This document shows positions 1 through 12,500 of a stretch of DNA of 64,000 bases, piece after piece (positions within the stretch are counted from its first letter, which is position 1; each line of letters starts with the position of its first letter). The translations under genes and the position numbers were made by a program. The stretch is from assembly GCA_024760905.1 (NCBI GenBank), contig CM045733.1, forward strand, positions 33,081,001 to 33,145,000. The letters are read 5' to 3'. The DNA comes from Plotosus lineatus. Its lineage: Eukaryota; Chordata; Actinopteri; Siluriformes; Plotosidae. The notes under the pieces were generated by a model. That model searched no databases. It saw only the letters and a list, made by a program, of their open reading frames with translations, and was not told where the DNA came from.

Positions 1-37
<37 letters not shown>
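1..37. repeat. (AC)n microsatellite
   Basis: Pure AC dinucleotide run at the left edge, followed by AATAACAATTAGG. The stretch 38-1150 that follows shows no exon or element I can name, apart from short AT runs and a G-rich patch near 980-1015. Confidence 0.95.
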
Positions 38-1147
38 AACAATTAGGAAGAATTTAGAGACATCTAAGGGTGGTTTCAGTATACAGTAATTGCTATTTCA
101 GGATATATACAGTAGCCTATAGTTAAATTTAGTGATAGTAAACAGAGATACAGTGGTGAGGATAAAGTGTCAGTTATAAGAGACAAATACCTGTATGTCA
201 AAAATGATGTTCATTCCTTCTCAAGGCTGACTTCTTTAATGGCTTGGCATTGCATCATTTGTAATAATGTTTATTAAGTCTCTGAGAAACCTTTTGTTTT
301 CTTATTTGTCCATGAACCCATGTGGAATACAGGAAATAATTTGCTCTGACACCATCATCAATGAGACTTGTGACTAGTTGAGCTTTTAAAACTGATGTTA
401 GATTCCGGTCTTCTCTTATCGTTTTTATATATATATATATATTCTGTAAATGTTGTAAGGTTACAACGACAAAGCAAATATATTTTACTGGGGTTGTATG
501 TGATGGACCACAAAGTGGTGGGGGCAGGGGGGGCACATATGACCCTGGGGAGCATGCTTTTCTGGAATTGCGTACGAGATTTAAGTGTAATTGCACCTAA
601 GCTCCACTAGTTGGCAGTGGTGCTCTCATTGTCGCGCTATGGTGTAACGGTGAACAACCCCTGAAGAAACAACAGAAAAATTTCTAACAGGAGCGAAGAG
701 AAAGGTGGAGAGAGACAGAGATATTAAGACATAAATAAGTTAAATCAGTTTAAATAAGGATGTATTTTTTTTTTCATTTCAGGCACATTAGTGCACTTTA
801 AATCTTTTCGAGTACAGATGAAAAAACAATGTTAATGATATCTTTCGTAGTTGTAAGTTGAACTATATTTCTTTTTTGCTTTGTTTTGTTTTTGTTTTTA
901 ATGTTAATAAAGATACAATGTTATGCAGAGGTGCACTACTAATTTTATAGACAAATAATATTATTAATAGTCGCACGCAGGGAGGTGGGGGGGGTGTTTT
1001 TTTTCTTCTGGGGGTGCACAGAAAATAATTGAGAAGCACTGACCTAAAATGACAAACCAGGCTATGAGAGCATTTCTCAGCGAAGCAGTCAATAGGCCCA
1101 TGGTAGTTTTGTTATTTATTTTTGATGTACAGACGTATGATGTATAA

Positions 1148-1180
<33 letters not shown>

Positions 1181-1189
1181 CTCCGTTAT

Positions 1190-2095
1190 ATAGCGTGTTA
1201 CCCTTGTGTTAAGACGTCATCTCTGTGATCTTTGTGTTTACACTGTTTTGCTGACTTTTGTAACCCTAAGCAAATATGGTTGGTCAGAAGTGTAAGCCTA
1301 CTAGCATGGGTACAAGTCTCATACACAGAGATGAATTAACTATATGTTCGGATCGGCGCAATCTAGCATGCATATTCAGATAAGCAAAGAGAGCTCTCTG
1401 CTCTGCTGGTGATTCACATCAGTGCAGGCTGAGTACTAATCGAGTTCAACGGACCCTTGTTCACTTGAAAGACCGGAAGTCCGTATAACCCGCCTTCAAG
1501 AACAGGAAGTGTACTACTTTCAGTATTGAGGGCCTCACATATCGTAAGCGTTGATTGGCTGTTTTAAGCTTCATGTAATTTGAATCAGCTCAGCTTCATG
1601 TAAAGTGATCATCCATCGACCATCTGAACCATTTACAAGCAGAAAGATCGCATCATAGAGAATGTTAAAGGTTATATTTGATATTTGACCAGTGAATTTG
1701 AATAAAATTCATCAATTTGAAATTATTTTGCTTGAATTAAATTTATTTGAAATTAATGTTATTATTTGATATAGTTGATATTATTTTACAATGTTATGTT
1801 TATAATAATTGATTTAGGGGTGTTTTATGAGATGCGGAAATGGTATTTATGGATGTATAGTGCAGTATGAGCGTCATATGAGTATTTAGATTTTATTTAC
1901 ATTTTATGTTATTTTTTTAAATGTTTAATTGTTATTATAAGCATTTATAGCATTGAATATGTATTCATTCATATTATGTCCACATATACATGTACGTATA
2001 CCTCAGGGGGTGGTGGTGGTGATCCTTCTTCGCGGATTTCGTTGGTCACGTGGGGATCTCAGTCCCAATTAACCCTAGAAAGTGAGGGATCCATG
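1190..2095 (+). mobile_element. Fragment of nested TIR elements (family D followed by the end of family C)
   Basis: Bases 1190-1877 match in reverse the segment 15020-15740, and in direct orientation 50022-50640, all parts of the D-type element. Bases 1878-2095 match the right end of the C-type element at 18800-18922, including the terminal GAGGGATCCATGTA. The copy therefore repeats the C-with-D nesting seen at 14-19 kb. No coding capacity is visible. Confidence 0.65.
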
Positions 2096-2238
2096 TATTT
2101 GTACAAAGTTTTATTTCATAACTTTCGTTGGTGTTATTTCTAATTTGTCAGATTTTTTTGGTAATGTTTTATGCTATTGTAATTGGTTTAGTAATGTGCT
2201 GTTATGGCTTATTTAAAACTTTTTCTTTTCCCCTGTAG

Positions 2239-2684
2239 ACGAAGCTGTCGTTTTAGTCATGACCTGCAGTCGGAGAGAAACATCTTGGCTCTTCAGAAAC
2301 ATAGTCTGAGCCATCTGGACAGACAAGAACTCTGTGTTTTACTGCTTCAGAATGACAACAGCATCCTGCCTCCAGTAAAGTATCATATCATTTTATTTCA
2401 CTTACAACAGACAGTTTATTTTAGTAGGTCAGTAAAACATTTTGATATAGCACTCTTCTAAGGGTTGTGTCAGGAAGGGCATCCGACGTAAAAACCTATG
2501 CCAAATCAAATGTGCAAATCAAATCCTCTGTGGCGACCACTGAAAAAGGGAAAAAGCCGAAAGGAACTCTCACTCTTCGAAAGTAAGGTGATAGAATACC
2601 TTATAAAATGAGAAATACACTAAACTTTCTTATGGTGATGATATTAAGATTAAACATACAGGTACTGCACATATTTCTGAATTT

Positions 2685-2716
<32 letters not shown>

Positions 2717-5700
2717 ATAATAATAATAATAGTTCGCCCTGCAATGGCCTGGCGAGCTGTCCAGGGTGTACCCCGCTCTTGCCCAGAGTCAGCTGAGATG
2801 GGCGTCAGCCTCCCAGTGACCCGAATTAGGATTAAGTGGTTCAGAAAATGAATGAATGAGTTTTGACAAAGGTCAGAACCTTGAAGTTTAGCTACTTTTT
2901 TAGCATCCACTGAATCCAATAGTGAATTTTTGTTTCAGAACTTTGAACTTCATGTAGTAAGAATCTCTTCAGTCAATCTCCTCATTATTGTTATTTACCG
3001 CCCTGAACCACTTTTTATATGAAATTGACACACTGATCAGCACTTTCCCCAATGACAACACCTCTCTCACTCTTCTGAGAGATTTTAATCTCCCCTCTGA
3101 CAAATTCCAGTCCTCTTGTCTTCTCCCTCTTCTTTACTCCTTTTCTTTAACTTTTTACAACTGCTCTCACACACACAAAGGATGTTATCAGTCGTCCCTC
3201 TCCAGTCACAGGCATTAATGCCACTCCACTACACATCACTGACCACCACTTGTTTTTTTATTATTATTATTATCAACTTACCTATTCTAACACTAGCTCT
3301 CAGGTTCTCTTCCCCCACTCGACAGAACCTCCACACTGTATCTTCTTCATCTGTTGCTTCCTGGACTTTATTTTATCTTCCTAATCCAGTCTCCTTTTCT
3401 TCCCTAACACTCGAATCTGCTACTGACACTTTCCTCTCTTCACTCTCTGATTCTATGGACTTACTCTGTCCTTTATCTACGAAATGCAAGAAGACATCTT
3501 GTTTTGAACCTTGGCTCAAAGCAACCGTAGACAACTCAGAGCAGCTGAGAGAAAGTGGAAGAAATCTCAACTTGAATCAGATCTGGCCTCCTACCATGTT
3601 CTCCAATCCGCATTTTCATCTGATGTGACTTCTGCTAAGACATCCTTCCACAAGAAAAAGTTTGACACTGCTGCACAAGCCCAATGCAAATGACACATCA
3701 TTTCATCCTTACTCAACTCATCTGCTCCACCTGCCCCATCCTCCCGGACCGTTGAAGACTTTGCTGACTTCTTTGATGGGAGGAGTAAACAAATTTATCA
3801 GACATTTACTCCCACCCCAACTCCTACACTTCCCCTTCCCTTGCACAGTTTTCAAATCTCACAAATGAAGACCTCCAGCAAGTTAGTTCATCATGTAGTC
3901 CTACCACCTGTTCACTGGAAATAATCCCTTCCACAATACTCCACACTATCTCTCAAAATCATCTTTCCTTTACATCCACTATCATCAATAACTCCATATC
4001 ATGTGGTCCGGTAACAGAAGTGTTCAAAAGAGCCAGGGTTTTACCCATCTTAAAGGACCCTTCTCTGGGTCCATCAGACATAAGCAATTACAGACCAATA
4101 TCTTTTCTTTCTTTACTTCTAAAATTCTTGAACTCACTATTTATAGCAAAATGTCTTCTATCTTTTGCCGAATAACCTCCATGACTCTAATCAATCTGGT
4201 TTAAAAGCAGCACATTCCAGAGGGACTGCACTCTTTGTTGTTACAGAGAAGCTACATGCTGCAAAATCAGCCAAGATGTCATCAGTCCTCATACTCATTG
4301 ACCTTTCAGCAACATTTGGCATGATCAACCCAAAGACTGTTTTGTCTGTCCTCAGCAGTGGTTTGCTTCCTACCTGGAAGGTCACTCATATGAGGTTACA
4401 TGGAGGGAATCCGCATATTCTCCATGCCAGCTTTCCACTGGTCTTCCCCATGGTTCAGTTCTTGGCCCACTTCTGTTCTCTCTTTATACTAGGTCCCTTG
4501 GTGATGCCATATCCTCACATGGGTTTTCATACCACTACTATGCAGATGACACCCAGCTTGTTCTCTCTTTTCCTTAATCAGACACATGTTTCTGCCTGGA
4601 TCGCTGCATGCCTTGCAAGTATTGCCTCTGTGATGGCAGCTCACCAGATGAAGCTTAATCCTAACATGACTGAATTGCTTTCATCCCAGCTGACTCATCC
4701 TCATATCAAAATCTTGCAATCTCCTAGGACAACACTGTGATCTCTCCTTCAGGCACTGAACAAAGCCTTGGCGTAACCATGGACAATTGTCTGTCCTTTT
4801 CTTTTCATATCACAAATCTTTCTTGATCATGTCGCTTTCTTCTTTTTCACATCCAACGGCTTCGTCCATTTCCACTAAGGCCACTCAGATACTTGTTCAA
4901 TCCATGTCATCTCAAGACTATATTACTGCAACTCACACCTGGCAGGTCTACCTTTGAGTGCTATTCGATCTCTGCAAATGATTCAGAATGCAGCTGCACT
5001 GCTTGTTTTCGACCTTCCCAAATTTTCCCACACCAGATCACTGGCTTCCTGTAGCTGCTCGCATTAGAATAAAACACTTGCCTACAAAGCCAAAAATGGA
5101 CTTGCATCTTCCTACCTCAAAGCATTTATCACAACTCACACTGCACCGCATTCTCTCAGATCCTCTAGCACTGCTAGACTGATTCCTCCACCTACCCAGG
5201 GACAAAGGAGAAATTTAGAATAATTTTCCTTTGTCCCTGGGTAGGTGGAGGAATCACTTAATCTAAGATATGCCAAAAAAGGTTATCACTATGCCGTATA
5301 CACACACACACACACACACACAAAACACCTACTGACTGAGCTTGACGGTATACTAAATCTGTGTGATAACAGACCACTTAAGAATATATTCATTGATAGT
5401 GACTTTAAAGCACCACTGTAAGTCGCTCTAGTTAAGAGTGTTTGCTGAATGCTTTAAATGTAAATGATGACTTGCATAACAGAGATCTAAATTATAGTGC
5501 TTAATAATCTCCTCAACACAGTTACTGAAAATTTGAACTGACTTTCACCTGCTGATAAATGGGAAAGCCACATTAACATGTTAAGGGCAGTGGTGGCCTA
5601 GTGGTATAGGTGCTGGATCACTGACCCTAAGGTTGGGGGTTCAAGCCCCACTCACCACAGGTTGTAACTGTCCCCCACATTGCAGCCAACTGGGTTATCA

Positions 5701-7955
5701 AAGGCCAGTCATGTCTCTCACTGTCTATGGTGTGAGGCATGTAAAAGAACCATTGTTGACTTTCTACAAGAGTAGGCTGCAAAGCCATCAGAATGTTTCC
5801 ACCCTGCGATGGCCTGGCGAGTTGTCCATGGTGTACTCTGCCCTCGCTCAGAGTTGGCTGGGATGGGCACCAGCCTCCCCGTGACCCTAATTAGGAGTAA
5901 GCGTTTACAGAAAATGAACTGATGAACATTAACATGTTTATTTCTATCTTTCACAGGTGTGCTATTCTTACAACAATGGCACTGGCCTGCATGGGCGATG
6001 TGAGGAAGCCGAGAACTGCAAGCGAATGCACATATGCGAAAGGTACCTGTCAGGCCCATGTCAGTGTTCACGATCACATGATTTCTACGAGCCGCACCCT
6101 CTGAAAACATTGCAGGACAGAGGTGTTCCCACTGAGCTCATGACATCTATAAAGACCACATACTCAAACCTTGAAGCTTTACGCAAAATAGCTAGATTCC
6201 GATCAAATCAAAGTGGTGGTCAACGTCAAGAAATCAGCAGCGAGAGACCCAACAGGAATTACAGGTCCCAGACCCCTGAAGGAAATGGAGGTTACAGGAA
6301 CAACAGAGACTCAAATGCCAGGAATTCACAATATTCTCAAGGTATTTTGTAATGTGCTTACTAGCATGCAAATCTGTGGAGGGTACTGTTCTGATGAAAT
6401 TCCTGAGATAAGTCAGGTTTATCCCTGAAATATGAGAACATCTATTGCATTCTTGTAAGTAATGTGGTACCTCACCATACGAAATTAATCCATTCCAGAG
6501 CCCTTTTCTTCATCTGGATTTTTTGTAAATTGAACCGAATTTTACATGTAAAACACGTTATTCGTTCCAAGGCCTCCAAAACTACCCTCTAAACCCTTTA
6601 AAAATTATAAAAGCATACCTTTTAAGACCTCCTTCTGCTTCAATATCGTACAGATGGTAGATCAGTATTTGGCCATATTCCTTTGCAATATCACTCAACC
6701 GCATGCCACGAGCCGCTGTTTCTTTTCACTCGCACTGGAAATCACACACGAGCGCGCGCGTGTGTGTGTGTGCGTACGTGCATGTGTGTGTGTGCACGTG
6801 TGTGTGTGCATGCGCGTGTGTTGACCATGTCTTCTTAGCAGAGTTATAATCTTACAAATGTTTATGGAAGGTTAAAAGCCTGAGTCAAAAAATAAAGCAA
6901 GAAACTCATAAAACAACAGTAACTCTGTCCTTTACACGAAAAGCATTATGGGATGACACAGCTCCATAATAGCCAATAGGAGGGAGCTGTGTCATCCCTC
7001 CTAACCAATGGGAGGCCAGCGGGGCGGGATGTTGGGAGATAGCCAATATGAGGTAGCTGCGTCATCCCTCCTAGCCAATGGGAGGCCAGTGGGATGGAAT
7101 GTTTGAACGTCATTGATGGGAGAGCATCTCGTGCATTGTTTGAATGTTTGAACGGCGCGTTTGAATGTTTGAATGGTGTGTTTGAATGGTGCGTTTTAAT
7201 GTTTGAATGGCGTGTTTGAATGTTTGAATGGCGCGTTTTAATATTTGAATGGCGCGTTTGAATGTTTGAATGGCGCATCTGGTGCGTTTCGTGAGAACTT
7301 GTTTCGTATACAGAGACAAAAAATTTTGGAAAATGTTTTTCGTAACTTGGATTTTTCGTTTACTGGGACTATCGTAAGGTGAGGTACTTCTGTATTTTGT
7401 GTGTAGTTTTACTCTTGTTGATTTCTGACTCTTCTGAAACCCTTTGAAAAGTCTTAAGAAAAGTACCATGTGCATATGACTTTTATATAACTATACTATA
7501 GTAAATTGTTTGATGGCTTATAGTCAGATCATACCTGGCCTGTTGGTTTCGTATGTAAAAACTTTGAAAGAAAAGTCTTGGGTACTATCTCACGATATCT
7601 ACCATGTTTGTTTTAGTATATACTAAACAGGAACATAAGAAAAACTAAAACAATTTTTTATGCCTCAGTGTTAACGATGGATATAATGTTTAATATATGC
7701 ATTATGTTTATGGGTTGTCTGTCTGTACATCTTACCTTGCCATCTCCCTGTTTGTCTGCAGTTTTCAGGGATTTTATGTTTTTTAATTTTATAAAATAAG
7801 TTGCAAAAATCAGTTTTCGGTTGTCATATTTGCTCAAGTATGAAGATTAGGGCTTACTGAAAATATGTTTCATTGTGCATGCTCAGAGAAAACGGAGATC
7901 TGTATGTACTTTATCAAAGGATCCTGCCGAAATGGAGGTAAGACAACAAGTCATG

Positions 7956-8028
<73 letters not shown>

Positions 8029-9501
8029 AATATATGGGAATCCCTGTATTCTACTGCATGTCTGATTTCAATAATAATCAATGCCTTATGTAATATAATT
8101 TCACTGAATGCAGAATATTCATTTTGCAGAGAGATGTTTTAAAGAACACTCCAAAGTGCCTTATAAATGGGAAGTGAAGGAAGGAGAGGTCTGGGTCGCG
8201 CTTCCTGATAATGAGGGCATAGAGAAGGATTACTGTAATCCAGAGAAAACATACAGGTAATAATTGCTTCATTCTCTAATTTGAAAAGCTGAAAAGAAGA
8301 AAACATGAAATATAGTTCACTGTCCCAACTGAATACTGACTATACTGGTTACAGTACTTTCAGTTTAAGATGGCTGTTGCCAGGATATTTATGAATAATG
8401 AACACTAGGTAACAATTTTTTGGGTGACACTTTAATGTTTCCTGTTGTGAACAAGTCTATAATCAAGGATTCTTAATAAATTTGTGTACATTTTAAAAAA
8501 TTATTTCATACATGTAGTTACATAATATCGATATTGCACTTTTTAGTGTAAAACGGTAAAGTATTCTGCGGGCTATAAGGTGCACCGAATTCTTAAGGCA
8601 TATTAAGCGAAACAAAAGTTAGGCAAGTCAAGCTTGAATTCACGATTCAACTCATTCATAATAACTCTCTAGTTATGTTATCTTCCCATATAACATCATA
8701 CAGTGTACATACCTGTTGTACCAAAGATCATTACATCAATGTGACACGTTAATTTGTAATGATTTTATAAGTTTGCTAAAGTGTCACAATCTGTGGAAAG
8801 CTTTAGTAATGCCAACTCATAAATAAACAATAGATACAGTATTTAGGAAACTCTTAACTTACTGTGACAGTATATTTCAACAATTTATTCAGAGGTCATG
8901 GTTGATTTATTAGTAGCTGATCCTGGGAATTATCTCAACAGTTTTATTTGTTCTTCTGCATGTTGTCTCTGTTAAAGCTTTGGGGTCTACTTTGATACAA
9001 TGAAACGTGGCTGTGACATTGTGCGGCGTCTCTCGACGGTGTCCTCAGTGATCCAACCCAACTATATTCTCAACACAAATTGGACATGGTACTGGGAGAA
9101 TGAATTTGGCAGCTGGATCCCGTATGCATCATCAGTAAGTAACATCATGGAGTAATGTTTCAGAATAAACTATGCTATACAGTAGGCCCTAGTCATTTGC
9201 AGGGGTTCGGTTCCGGCCCCTCCCGCAAATGAAGATAATCGCGAATTCTGTACCCGGAAGTGAAACCCTATGTATCATGTATCATATTATGTTATATTAT
9301 AATATATTATATATACTATATTACATGCGCGAATGATCAACCGGAACTAAAATACTATGTATCTATTACATGCGCTAAAATATGCTTCTTAAACACATTC
9401 TATAGACAGTCTTACTCATAAATACAGTATTAATGTAGTAAAATGTAGTAATGTAATGATTAAGAAAAACTTAATTTTTTACTGTGATATTTATTGAGAA
9501 T

Positions 9502-9550
<49 letters not shown>

Positions 9551-12500
9551 ACACTGTGAAATGAATTTTCCATGAAACATACAGCACTGTAGTTTTTCAA
9601 AAGTGCCCACTAAAGGAAGATATTACATTACTGTATTTGTGAGTCATGAGATGACTGAATTCAGGTATGAACTGCATTCAGTCCGAGCAGCTCAGCCACC
9701 CCCCTCAGCCGGAGTGGGCAAAAGACAGAGTTTTAGAGTGAGAGAGTTAGAGAGCGTTACAATTCAAAGAAGCGGTGATGTGATGCAAGTTAATCCTCTG
9801 GCGCAGAGGTGAGCGTGCTTTTGTTTATTGTGAGTAGATGAGAATAGTGAATTCAAGTGTGTGCCACCGAGCAGCTCACCCACGTCCCTCAGCTGAAGTG
9901 GAGAGAAAACAGTTAGTTAGAGGCACAGCCGCCAAAATCAAAGTCCCCCCAAAACACAGACCATAACAAAAAGGACATAAAGGAACAAGAAATGTAATAA
10001 ATTGGATAAACAAAACAAAATGAGAAACATGCGACACCACAGTAAATAAAATCACACAAACATTTGAAACATTAATTTAGGTACTGTACTGGAGTAATAA
10101 TTGAAAAAGACTTTAATAGTGGAGTGTTTTACAACAGTTCAGATGATTATTCCTCTTCAGGCACTTCAGAGGAAACTGTCGTTTCTTCCGGAGAAAGTCT
10201 TATTTCTTCAGAAGAGACATCCAACGTCATTACCTTTTTCTGGCGCTTAGCTGACAATTTCAGTGGCATCATAGAGATTAACTGGTAATTAAAACACACT
10301 TAAAAAAAGGCTCATTGACAACTTGTGCGCGAATGAGGAAAAAGGGGCTTTGCATCATCTCAACCAATCAATCAGCTGGAAGGACGAAAGCCATTGGCTG
10401 AATTTGAATGACGTGACAGTTGCTCGGCAATCCGCAAATATGCAAACCGTGATTGCAAAACCGCAAATAGTCAAGGGCCGACTGTATGTCTAAAAGGCTT
10501 TAGTTTATGCGGAATTGTAAAACTCCAAAAAGAGAGCTGAAATTTTCCCAAACCAAGTGTAATGCTTATTTGTAATTATTCATCTTACGTGCTTGGCAGA
10601 TAGGATTTTTGCTTCATACAGTATATCTCTGTCATTCAGGGTGGAAATCAACAGACAGCTTCCATCACCAGTGGGGAACTGGAGCAAAAATTTACACAGG
10701 ACAACAAAGCAGAGGTGGAGTTCACAGCTGGATCACAAACGTACACACTCAGTTTCCAAGGTAACACCTGTTGCCACACACTGCTCATATTACTGAATGC
10801 TTGTTACAGTTAAATTGGTAGTAGGACAGAGAATGGAATGAAAATGAAAAAAAAAATCACAGAAATCCATTGAGCTCCTGCATGAATAACATACGTAAGA
10901 AACCGTTGATTTGGCTTGCATATCCATTGGTCCGGTGTCCATATTATGTTGATTGGCTGTTATGCATTACAGGGATTCCTCACTTTCCGCAGTTAAATTG
11001 GGACCGAGATCCCCACGCGACCATCGAAATCCACGAAGTAGGATCACCCCCCCCCTTCCGACTGGCGTATATCTATATAATATCGATAAATACATATTCA
11101 TTGCTATAAATGCTTATAATAACAATTACACATTAAACAAATAACAAAAGATATATAAATAAAATATAAATACAGATGCTCCCCAACTTATTTGTTTTGC
11201 AAACATCCGGAGACCGAGGTCGAAAGTGAAAGTAAAAGTGAAATGAAATTGAAGAACAAGTAGAACTAGAAATAGAATAAAATCTATAGTAAGAGATATC
11301 AGGAATATAAGTATGAAATATGATTAAACATTATCCTGAGGTACACTTAATACCAGGGCAGTGATAGTCTAGTGGATAGGGTGCAGGATCGCTGATCCTA
11401 AGGTTGGGGGTTCGAGTCCCCACAGGGTTGTCACCGTCCTCCCAGTGCAGCTAACTGGGTTATCAAAGGCCGGCCATGTCTCTCACTGTCTATGGTGTGA
11501 GGTTCATGTAAAAGAACCATTGCTGACTTTCGACAAGAGTAGGCTGCAAAGCCGTCAGCGTGTTTCTGCCCTGCGATGGCTTGGCGAGCCGCCCAGGGTG
11601 TAATCTGCCCTCGCCCAAAGTTGGCTGGGATGGGCGCCAGCCTAATTAGTGCAACCCTAATTAGGATTAAGCGGTGCCAGAAAATGAACTGATGAACTCA
11701 ACACCTAATACCAGGCTCAGGCAGAGGGGTGTACACCGGTGGTCCGATACATTTCTGAACTTGTGCCAAAAGTTTCAAAGAAGAAACAAACTGACTCAGT
11801 ATTATACTGAACTGGATAAGAGTGAAACTATGTAAATCTGATCAGATCTGCTGTGCTGTGCTTGAGAGGAACCAGGAGTTTAAACACGGGACATATTGAT
11901 AATGTACAGATGATTATGGGAGAGAGAGAGAGAGAGAGAGAGATCGTATACAGTACAAACTCGTATAGATTACTTATACAAGGTTTAAACATAAGTTCTC
12001 CTCTAAAGAATGCCCTAAGAACGGCCATCTAGAACCTAACTCGTTAGTAACACCTACAGATGGTGTTGCATGAGAAGAAGACGACATACATGCATATGCA
12101 CATGCACGCACACACTCAGATGCGTGCACACACAGATGCAACAATGTATCCAGTTTTGATGTAAGATTTTGTGTTGTTTTTTGTTTTGTGTTTCTTTAGG
12201 GTTTTTTTTTTGTTTGTTTTGCTTTTTGCATAATTGGCCTTGTTTTTCTGACATTTTCCATAACTTTTCCCCTTATTCTTCCTTAATTTCATTATTTTTT
12301 AATTCAATGACTATTTATTTATTTATTTATTTAGAAAACCGCGATGCACTGAAGACCCATTAATTAAAACGCAATGTAGCGAGGGATCCCTGTACTATGC
12401 TTATTGGCTGCTAAGCACTGCAATGCTGATTGGCTCTTTGCTCTTTAGCTGGAGATTGCCTTGTGTTACTACATCCACAAATGTAAATTATTTTTATTCA

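Noticed and set aside
1..2238. First coding exon of gene 1
   Set aside because: No frame resembling gene 2 exon 1 with a phase-2 donor was found; the region holds TIR-element sequence and unassigned DNA.
5585..5665. tRNA gene call at SINE heads with A and B boxes
   Set aside because: The heads are degenerate, lack a tRNA fold I can complete, and continue into the SINE core with target duplications.
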